A stretch of 64,000 bases of DNA from assembly GCF_013487865.1 (NCBI RefSeq), contig NZ_CP047409.1, positions 1,116,001 to 1,180,000 on the forward strand, written 5' to 3'. The position numbers and the translations under genes were made by a program. The notes under the pieces are model-generated. The model worked only from the letters and a program-made list of their open reading frames with translations, was not told the origin of the DNA and searched no databases. Source of the DNA: Lactobacillus johnsonii (GTDB lineage Bacteria > Bacillota > Bacilli > Lactobacillales > Lactobacillaceae). Positions 58,382 to 64,000 of the stretch are shown piece after piece; position 1 is the first letter of the stretch; each line of letters begins with the position of its first letter.

Positions 58382-59898
58382 CTGAAACTTGAAAGCTAGA
58401 AATCATGCTCTTTCGGCATGGTTCCTAGTCTTTTTGCATAAAAATAAAAACGCAGGATCTCTCCGCATTATACTTTAAGTGTCAAATTCAAAGTAAAGGA
58501 GATCCTACGCAATGAAAAGTATAACGCAATTCGACCAAGAAAAGGACACTGAATCTTTAATTTCTGCTTTTTCTAAATTAATTGGTCTAGCTGATTTAAG
58601 CAAAAAGGTAAATTTTAAACGCCATTCCCTGGTTAGCTTGTTAATGGTTATTACCTGGATGATCAAGGCTAGATTTGCAAGAAAGTCGCTTTACCGCTGT
58701 CAGCGCGCAAAGAATTTTACTGCCAAAACTGGCAGAAATTAGTCTGTTTATCAGCGGCTAAATTGATTACCTCTTTAAGGCCGGTGATTGATCGCCGCAG
58801 AAGATTAGCTTTAATCGTTGATGACACGCTAATGGCTCGCTCTTGTTCTAAGAAGACTGAACTATTGGCTAAAGTCTATGATCATGACAAGCATGAATTT
58901 CTAACCGGCTATCGGGGTTTAACTATTGGCTGGAGTGACGGCAATACTTTCTTGCCGGTAAATTTTGCTTTGATGTCAACCAAGAAAAAAGAGAATATGA
59001 TTGGCAGCCAACCAGTCACTACTGATCAGCGCTCAATTGCTGGCCGTAGAAGAACTCAAGCTCAAAGACCGATGAATACTGGCACCGTAGAGCTGATTAA
59101 GCAAGCTATCGCTATGGGCATACCAGCTGAATATGTCTTATTTGATAGCTGGTTCTCTTCACCTAAAATGTTCTGGCAGCTGAAGCAATTATGGTTCGAT
59201 AGCGTAGGTATGCTTAAGCAGACTAAGAAAGTTTATTATCGTTACCGCGGCCGCCTTTATGATGTCAAAGGACTATATGAACGTTTGGCTGCTTCCAAAA
59301 TGCATCAGAAAACAGACTATCTCTATAGCAGCGTGGTTGAAGCCGAATATCAAGGACATGCTTTTCCAATTAGATTAGTCTATGTCACTAAACGCGGCAG
59401 TAAAGGCAAATATTTAGTACTGGCAACTACGCAATACAAACTGCATCCACAAGAAATCATTCAGCTCTATGGCCGCAGATGGCAGATCGAAACTTATTTT
59501 AAAGCAGCTAAGCAATATTTAGCCTTAAACAAATCACAGATCCAAAGCTATGATGGACAATGCGGCTACATTGCCGTGACGGCTCTAACTTATGATCTGT
59601 TAGCTTGGCAAAAAAGACAAAGTACCGATGATCGAACTTTAGGCGATTTATTCTATCTAATGAATGAGGCACTGCCTGATTTAGCCTTTGAAGAAGCATT
59701 GGTCTACCTGCATACAGCTCTCAAAGAAGCAAAGGCCGAGATCTCCGCGACAGTGGAACAAATATTAGACAACTTTATTAAGTTATTGCCGGTTTTCATA
59801 CAAAAACAGCTTCTGAGGCCGGCTTAAAAACTAATTTAAAAAACAAAAAGCCAGATCCAATAAGAGATCCGGCTAGTTTTAGTGCTTTCAAGTTTCAG
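58382..59898 (+). mobile_element. IS4-family insertion sequence, right copy
   Basis: Same ends and length as the left copy (15-bp inverted repeats at 58382-58396 and 59884-59898) but opposite orientation, with the transposase on the plus strand reading towards the right end. Identity with the left copy extends through the terminator at 59845-59878. Confidence 0.92.
58512..59827 (+). pseudogene. IS4-family transposase, right copy, split in two frames
   Basis: Two frames, 58512-58742 (76 codons) and 58763-59827 (354 codons from a TTG), encode proteins identical to those of the left copy, with the same -1 shift between them. Because both copies are identical, the shift was present before duplication, or is used on purpose. 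Confidence 0.8.
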
Positions 59899-59905
59899 TT
59901 AAGAA
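59899..59905 (+). repeat. Right 7-bp target duplication of the composite transposon
   Basis: TTAAGAA, identical to the bases abutting the left IS end at 46671-46677. Confidence 0.9.
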
Positions 59906-59957
59906 GTAAAATCTTTGTTTACTGGTTGGCGGACTGGAAGTTCGCCAACTTTTTTTG
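59901..59957 (+). terminator. Displaced dedA 3' end and terminator
   Basis: AAG AAG TAA (59901-59909) would continue the dedA frame if the insert and one repeat were removed. The terminator GTTGGCG..CGCCAAC (59925-59949) with seven T follows. These belong to dedA, which now ends 13.2 kb to the left. Confidence 0.85.
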
Positions 59958-60011
59958 ATATAATTATTTTAATGTTAAAGTAACAATTATATCTTTTTTA
60001 AGAGGCTAAAA

Positions 60012-60809
60012 ATGAATTTTCCTTACCAAAGAAATTTTAATGAGTGGTGTAAAAGTCAAAATCTTGCTCCGCAAACAATTACTTCCATTAATCAATCAAT
60101 TTTTTATTTTTGGAATTATTTTCTAAAAAATTCAAATTTGGAACCAACAATTTCCAATGTTTCTTCGCAAGATATTCGTTCATTCATTGATTATTTAGAG
60201 CAAAATCAACATAAGACAATCAGCACTCTCAATAAATATGTCACCCATTTGAAAAAGTACTTTTCTTTTCTCTACAATCATCAATTGGTTAAAAAATATC
60301 TTTTTACTGATCTTCATGGCTATACTTTCGATCGTACACCCCATATTTGTATTGACTGGATTAAAAACTTGAAAGAAATTATTTCTTGGTCAGAAATTAG
60401 TCTTACTACAAAAAAAGTATTAATTTTAATCGCATACGGGTTTGATCCTAAAACTTTTCTTGATCTAACTAGTAGCGATATCGATGCTATTAAAAATCCA
60501 GATTATCGTGCAATTTTGACTACTAATACTGATGACAATCCCTTAATTTTCCAAACCAAAACTGGCAAAGAAATCTCAGCTCTGACCTCTTTAACTAGAA
60601 AGATAGTTCCTGATAAAAAAGTTTTAAACTTTGATCTTACTCCGGGAAAACTTCGCTTGTCTTATGTTTATGCTCAAGTAAATGATCCAAGCTTATCTGA
60701 TTTACAGCTAATGGAGCTATTACATTGCAATAGAAAAAGTTTAACTTATTATCGTAATCAATTAGATAAAATCAAACTTGCTCCCTTTAACCCAAAAAGG
60801 ACGGCTTAA
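60012..60809 (+). CDS. Degenerate tyrosine-recombinase-like protein
   Basis: The 265-residue protein begins with a SAM-like core-binding domain (FNEWCKSQNLAPQTITSINQSIFYFWNYF; SFIDYLEQNQHKTISTLNKYVTHLKKYFSFLY). The catalytic half keeps the shape but not the residues: LTPGKLRLSY where HxLRH is expected, LMELLHCNRKS for the LGH motif, and LTYYRNQ at the end. I infer no recombinase activity. The ancestral dedA tail lies between it and the transposon, so it is not part of the transposon. It may be a DNA-binding or regulatory relic kept in this genus. Confidence 0.75.
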   Translation: MNFPYQRNFNEWCKSQNLAPQTITSINQSIFYFWNYFLKNSNLEPTISNVSSQDIRSFIDYLEQNQHKTISTLNKYVTHLKKYFSFLYNHQLVKKYLFTDLHGYTFDRTPHICIDWIKNLKEIISWSEISLTTKKVLILIAYGFDPKTFLDLTSSDIDAIKNPDYRAILTTNTDDNPLIFQTKTGKEISALTSLTRKIVPDKKVLNFDLTPGKLRLSYVYAQVNDPSLSDLQLMELLHCNRKSLTYYRNQLDKIKLAPFNPKRTA

Positions 60810-60832
60810 ATTATTCAAGTCGTCCTTTTTAT
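60795..60832. terminator. Bidirectional terminator between recombinase-like gene and oxidoreductase gene
   Basis: AAAAGGACGGCTT pairs with AAGTCGTCCTTTT (one G-T), with T-runs on both sides, between convergent genes. It overlaps the end of the upstream coding region. Confidence 0.85.
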
Positions 60833-60844
60833 CTACTTCAAATT

Positions 60845-61489
60845 TTAATACCATGCTGGCTTATTACCATCAGTACCTTCCTTATCTAATCCAATATTCG
60901 CTTTTACATCTTTTTCAGGATTTTCGATTAGTTTAGTTACATAATCGGCAACACTTAATCTTGAAACTTCAGTACCCTTAAATGGAGTATTAGCACCAAT
61001 AGTTTTTTCATAATTTATTTCATTTTTATTAGTCAGCCATGCTGGTCTAATAATTGTGTAGTCTAAATCACTAGCTGTAATCTTATCTGCAGCAGCTCTG
61101 TAAGTTGTTAAATAGGATCCCAAAATATTTCTATTCCATTCGCCGAATTTACCAGGTACTTCATCATAAATTCCAAGAGAAGAAATCCATATCAAACGTT
61201 TAATATGATTAGCATCCATGGCTTTAACTACAGTTTCTGCTTGTTCTTCAATATTACTTCCAGCTAAGTTAGCGTAGACTAAATCTACATCCTTTAAGGC
61301 AGCCTTCAATTCATTAAAGTTACTTGCATCACCCTTGATTACTTCTTCTCGGTCAGTAAGTTTATTTTGATTTAATTTATTAGGATGACGTAAGTATAGC
61401 ATCATTTTTGCATCGGTATTCTTCAATAGCATTGGTTCAACCAATTGAGCAATTTGACCAGCAGCACCTAAAATAGCAATTTTTGTCAT
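60845..61489 (-). CDS. NmrA-like NAD(P)-binding oxidoreductase
   Basis: About 214 residues: the atypical SDR start MTKIAILGAAGQIAQLVEPML holds the GxxGxxG nucleotide loop. It continues ALKDVDLVYANLAGSNIEEQ, IKRLIWISSLGIYDEVPGKF and LDYTIIRPAWLTNKNE. Family members sense NADP(H) or act on quinones. The ATG at 61489 has GAGGA upstream, so a GTG five codons earlier is rejected. It is divergent from the permease gene. Confidence 0.85.
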   Translation of the reverse strand: MTKIAILGAAGQIAQLVEPMLLKNTDAKMMLYLRHPNKLNQNKLTDREEVIKGDASNFNELKAALKDVDLVYANLAGSNIEEQAETVVKAMDANHIKRLIWISSLGIYDEVPGKFGEWNRNILGSYLTTYRAAADKITASDLDYTIIRPAWLTNKNEINYEKTIGANTPFKGTEVSRLSVADYVTKLIENPEKDVKANIGLDKEGTDGNKPAWY

Positions 61490-61546
61490 TTTTATTTTCC
61501 TCACTTTATATTCAAAAAACTAAATTCAATAAACTTTTTAAATAAT

Positions 61547-61585
61547 TTATCTAGCTACAGTGCAAATTTGAATAATTTCTGTCAT
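61547..61585 (-). CDS. Possible 12-residue leader peptide
   Basis: A strong ribosome site (AAGGAGATAGTT) precedes ATG at 61585 and a frame MTEIIQICTVAR-stop. It lies 57 bases upstream of the oxidoreductase start on the same strand. It could be a regulatory leader peptide or the remnant of a longer gene. No family recognised. Confidence 0.3.
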   Translation of the reverse strand: MTEIIQICTVAR

Positions 61586-61759
61586 AACTATCTCCTTGCT
61601 TAGCTATCCTTCACTTACAATTTAATAGTAATGCTTACAAATAATAAGTCAACTAATTACTAATAATTTTATTTTGTTTTTGAATATTTCATATAGATTT
61701 ACTTATTGAAAGAATTACAATAGATAAAGGAGAACATTACTAGATAGAGAGGTAAAAAC

Positions 61760-63112
61760 ATGACTAATAAAAGTTCTGTACCTAAGAAACTCTCCTTTAT
61801 ATCAATTTATTTCTTAGGTATTAACGCGGTCATTGGATCAGGAACGTTCCTGCTACCTTCTGTAATTTATCGTTACATGAACTTAACAGCTATTCTTGTT
61901 CTTCTATATACTGCTGTCACCGTCAGCATGATTGCCCTGTGCTATGCTGACTTATCCAGCCGTTTCACACAATCCGGAGCCGCTTGGCTTTATTCATATA
62001 ATGCTTTTGGGCGTTTCTCGGGTTATGAACTAGGTATTTTTACTTGGTTTTTAGGATGTACAACTCTTTCTGCTGAAGTAGTTGCTTTATTAACCATTCT
62101 AAAGAGTTTTCTACCTATTTTTAAAAACAATGCAGTCTACATTAGTGGAGTTATCTTCTTAATTTTACTGTTTTCAATTATTAATTTCTTTGGTAGATCT
62201 TGGGTAAAAATTGTTAATAATATTTCAGCTGCAGCTAAGATTATTACATTACTTGTCTTCATTATTGTGGGAGCCTTCTTTATTAAGAAAGCTCACTTTA
62301 CTCCAGTAATTCCACATGCAGCTTTAACAGGTGTTGGACCATTCTTTAAGCATTTTGGGGATGCCTTCACACCAATTTTTTACTTATTTACTGGCTTTTC
62401 TTTTATTCCAATTGCTGCAAAGCAAATGAATAATCCAGAAAAGAATATTCCACGCGTTTTAATTGCAGTAATGACTAGTGTTACAATTCTTGATTGCTTG
62501 ATGCTTTTAGTTGCAATTGGTTTAAGTGGACAAAAACTAGGAAGTTATTCTAATCCATTAGCTAGTGCTTTAAAGACTGGTGTTGGCCAATGGGGATTTG
62601 CTTTTATGATTGTCGGAATGTTAATTTCAATCTTTGGTGTTGCCTTTAGTGCTTCATTTAACACCCCTTCCCTAATTGCATCCCTTGCTACTGAACATGG
62701 GATGCTTCCTAAATGGATTGGTAAGAAAAATAAACATGATGCTCCTTGGGTAGGTATTATTTTTACCGCTGTTCTTTCAGGTGCATTAGCTACTCAAAGT
62801 TATCTATTCCTTGTTTCATGTACAGTTTTAGCATCCTTTGTTCAATATGTACCATCAATTTTAGCAGTTATTAAATTTAAGCACAGTAATGAATATCCAA
62901 CACATGGTTTTTCACTACCCGGGAAATACACTATTCCAATTATTGCTTTAATTATTTCTTGTTATATGGTTACTAACTTTACACCTAAGACCCTACTCTT
63001 AGGTGCTGTAGTTGCAGTAATTGCGGCCGCTTGCTATTTCTTTATTGATAAGGATGAAAAGTTAGAAAAAGAACATGAGGATTTTCTAGCTAAATTAAGA
63101 CGTAAAAACTAA
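61760..63112 (+). CDS. APC family amino acid permease
   Basis: The 450-residue transporter has twelve predicted helices and the APC start (FISIYFLGINAVIGSGTFLLPSVIY, helix 1 with the substrate-binding G-x-G). GPFFKHFGDAFTPIFYLFTGFSFIPIAAKQMNNPEKNIPR is the conserved mid-protein region. It resembles the YjeM/arginine-agmatine-type group loosely; the amino acid is not predictable. Start ATG has GAGAGGTAAAA upstream. Confidence 0.9.
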   Translation: MTNKSSVPKKLSFISIYFLGINAVIGSGTFLLPSVIYRYMNLTAILVLLYTAVTVSMIALCYADLSSRFTQSGAAWLYSYNAFGRFSGYELGIFTWFLGCTTLSAEVVALLTILKSFLPIFKNNAVYISGVIFLILLFSIINFFGRSWVKIVNNISAAAKIITLLVFIIVGAFFIKKAHFTPVIPHAALTGVGPFFKHFGDAFTPIFYLFTGFSFIPIAAKQMNNPEKNIPRVLIAVMTSVTILDCLMLLVAIGLSGQKLGSYSNPLASALKTGVGQWGFAFMIVGMLISIFGVAFSASFNTPSLIASLATEHGMLPKWIGKKNKHDAPWVGIIFTAVLSGALATQSYLFLVSCTVLASFVQYVPSILAVIKFKHSNEYPTHGFSLPGKYTIPIIALIISCYMVTNFTPKTLLLGAVVAVIAAACYFFIDKDEKLEKEHEDFLAKLRRKN

Positions 63113-63148
63113 AAAAGCAAGCTGCTTATAAGATGCAGCTTGCTTTTT
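63111..63148 (+). terminator. Terminator after the permease gene
   Basis: AAAAAAGCAAGCTGC pairs perfectly with GCAGCTTGCTTTTTT around a nine-base loop. Confidence 0.88.
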
Positions 63149-63207
63149 TTAGTTAAAGTTATAGGGTATAATTCACTTATCTTAATTCAAAGGAGCTAAA
63201 GATAAAT

Positions 63208-63336
63208 ATGGGTTTAACTTTTGAAAAAAATAATCAATTAGAAAAAATGCTTGATAAATTTGCTATCTTGCCAGATGATCCTAAAAAGAAAAAAGCTCAA
63301 AATAGCAAAGATAAGGAAAAAAATAAAGAGAAATAA
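63208..63336 (+). CDS. 42-residue conserved-type small protein
   Basis: A strong AAGGAG ribosome site precedes MGLTFEKNNQLEKMLDKFAI, followed by LPDDPKKKKAQ and a Lys/Glu tail. The start LTF.KNN.LE..L..FA.LP resembles the SPJ_0845 family of short Firmicute proteins, from memory only. It is flanked by terminators, so it forms its own transcription unit. Confidence 0.7.
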   Translation: MGLTFEKNNQLEKMLDKFAILPDDPKKKKAQNSKDKEKNKEK

Positions 63337-63337
63337 A

Positions 63338-63373
63338 ATAAGAGGTTGAAACGATTGGTTTCAACCTCTTTTA
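63338..63373. terminator. Bidirectional terminator after the small gene
   Basis: AAGAGGTTGAAAC pairs perfectly with GTTTCAACCTCTT (63340-63371) around six bases, between convergent genes. Confidence 0.88.
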
Positions 63374-63380
63374 TTATCTA

Positions 63381-64000
63381 TTAATTTCTCTTTTTTAATT
63401 TTTTACTCCAAATCACTGCACCACTTACAGCTGCAATTAATGCACCGCAAATTATTACAAATGGATTAGTAGCCTTAGCCACAGTTTCTGGTAAGCGAGT
63501 AGCAACAGAAATTGGATTTGAACTCTTATTCTTATCCTTTGAGTTACTTACAACACTAACATTTTTTTCAGTAACAGTAGTTGATCCTAGATCCTTTATA
63601 ACTACATCTTCGTTAGCTTTAGAACTGGATTTTGCTGCTTGGTCTTTATCAGTTTTCTCAACAGTAGTTGACTTTTCAGTATCGTTATCAGCGTCTTTTG
63701 CAGAAGTCTTAGCTTCACTTTCTACTTGTGAGCTCTTAGCAGTTGACTTTGATGTTCCTGCAGCTGAAGAGTTTTTATCTGAAGAAGTAGTAGTTGTATT
63801 TTCACTACTTTGACTAGCTGCACTATCTTTAACTGTTACGTAAACTGCTAATCGTGATCTAGATCCATCTGGGAAAGTAACATAGACTGTTCCGTAACTA
63901 GTTCCGGCCTTATTAACTTCAGGCTTATTATCCCAAGCAGCTACTGTTCCAGCTGGAACCTGACTCCAATTAGAAATTCCACTTGTTGCATCGGGTAAAA
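63381..64000 (-). CDS. Rib-domain cell-surface protein, C-terminal end (runs off the right edge)
   Basis: The visible 206 codons hold the end of a Rib/alpha-like repeat (LPDATSGISNWSQVPAGT; GTVYVTFPDGSRSRLAVYVTV), a Ser/Thr/Lys/Asp-rich wall-spanning segment of about 90 residues, and a sorting-like end: LPETV, then a hydrophobic helix (FVIICGALIAAVSGAVIW) and SKKLKKRN. The motif is LPETV rather than LPxTG, so sortase anchoring is uncertain; membrane anchoring is still possible. The full protein, probably large, extends beyond the window. Confidence 0.85.
   Translation of the reverse strand, partial: LPDATSGISNWSQVPAGTVAAWDNKPEVNKAGTSYGTVYVTFPDGSRSRLAVYVTVKDSAASQSSENTTTTSSDKNSSAAGTSKSTAKSSQVESEAKTSAKDADNDTEKSTTVEKTDKDQAAKSSSKANEDVVIKDLGSTTVTEKNVSVVSNSKDKNKSSNPISVATRLPETVAKATNPFVIICGALIAAVSGAVIWSKKLKKRN

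Larger units (their letters stand above)
46678..59898. mobile_element. 13.2-kb composite transposon carrying a Gat-PTS/aldolase module
   Basis: Two 1,517-bp IS4-family copies (46678-48194 and 58382-59898) lie in inverted orientation as outer ends. The outer flanks carry the same 7-bp direct repeat; the inner flanks (ATAGTAA and CATTTTA) show none. Removing the insert and one repeat restores a dedA gene ending RIKK-stop followed by a terminator. This is what transposition of the whole unit would leave. Cargo: two membrane genes, PTS/aldolase and kinase/phosphatase operons, an IS3 element and ISL3 end fragments. Confidence 0.88.

Noticed and set aside
46678..59898. Inversion between two independently inserted IS copies
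   Set aside because: An inversion would swap one half of each target repeat. Neither inner flank matches an outer flank, directly or as a complement, while the two outer flanks match each other exactly and restore dedA.
60012..60809. Integrase of the 13.2-kb element
   Set aside because: The displaced dedA end and terminator lie between it and the right IS, so it was there before the insertion. It also lacks the catalytic residues.
1..64000. CRISPR arrays, tRNA or rRNA genes
   Set aside because: I saw no regularly spaced repeats and no conserved rRNA or tRNA blocks on either strand.

Overview
The window looks like a chromosomal stretch of a low-GC lactic acid bacterium of the Lactobacillus acidophilus complex, most like L. 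johnsonii or L. gasseri. This rests on the AT-rich sequence, strong AGGAGG-type ribosome sites, the conserved order topA-dprA-rnhB-ylqF and der-rpsA-cmk-ribU, DnaE with a degenerate PHP domain, a Rib-type surface protein, and lactobacillus-type ISL3, IS1182, IS4 and IS3 elements. The species call is inference.

Layout. Bases 1-8950 are core genes: topA (partial), dprA, rnhB, ylqF, an S41 protease, yozE-like and degV genes on the minus strand, a hemolysin III gene on the plus strand, cca, and a yitT-family gene. Bases 8950-18200 are an accessory island: an IS1182 element, a decayed small exported-protein gene, an ISL3 element with a clean 8-bp target duplication and one nonsense codon, and a two-gene anti-phage-like operon. 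The operon's first gene (GIY-YIG plus DUF2075 helicase) is intact. Its second gene is a SIR2-domain protein of about 1,090 codons, now broken by three in-frame stops and one frameshift into what look like five separate small genes. Bases 18200-46680 are a long core block, nearly all on the minus strand: TPR protein, HU, Der, S1 protein, Cmk, FMN-riboswitch-controlled RibU, LysM protein, RluB, ScpAB, RibT, XerD, CvfB, Pyk, PfkA, DnaE, a 5'-nucleotidase, L32, LapA-like protein, SDR, RNase Z, OatA-like acyltransferase, Obg and UvrC. A nucleoside hydrolase and a DedA protein follow on the plus strand.

Bases 46678-59898 form a 13.2-kb composite transposon: two identical IS4-family elements in inverted orientation, flanked outside by the same 7-bp direct repeat. 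The insertion went into the last codons of dedA. The original last lysine codon, stop codon and terminator of dedA now lie 13.2 kb away, just beyond the right IS. The cargo is a divergent carbohydrate module. One arm encodes a Gat-type PTS (IIA, IIB, IIC), a small membrane protein and a class II aldolase. The other arm encodes a DeoR regulator, a PfkB kinase, a Cof-type HAD phosphatase and a histidine phosphatase. Inferred path: import and phosphorylation of a sugar or polyol, a second phosphorylation or a phosphatase step, and aldol cleavage to triose phosphates. The shared control region holds a perfect DeoR-like palindrome, a cre-like site and a 15-base A/T tract inside the -35/-10 spacer of the PTS promoter. 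The cargo also holds two membrane genes (one cut by the IS), an IS3 element and two ISL3 left-end fragments.

Bases 59899-64000 return to the core: the displaced dedA tail, a degenerate tyrosine-recombinase-like gene, an NmrA-like oxidoreductase, an amino acid permease, a 42-codon gene, and the C-terminal end of a Rib-domain surface protein with an LPETV sorting-like signal. I saw no rRNA, tRNA or CRISPR array.
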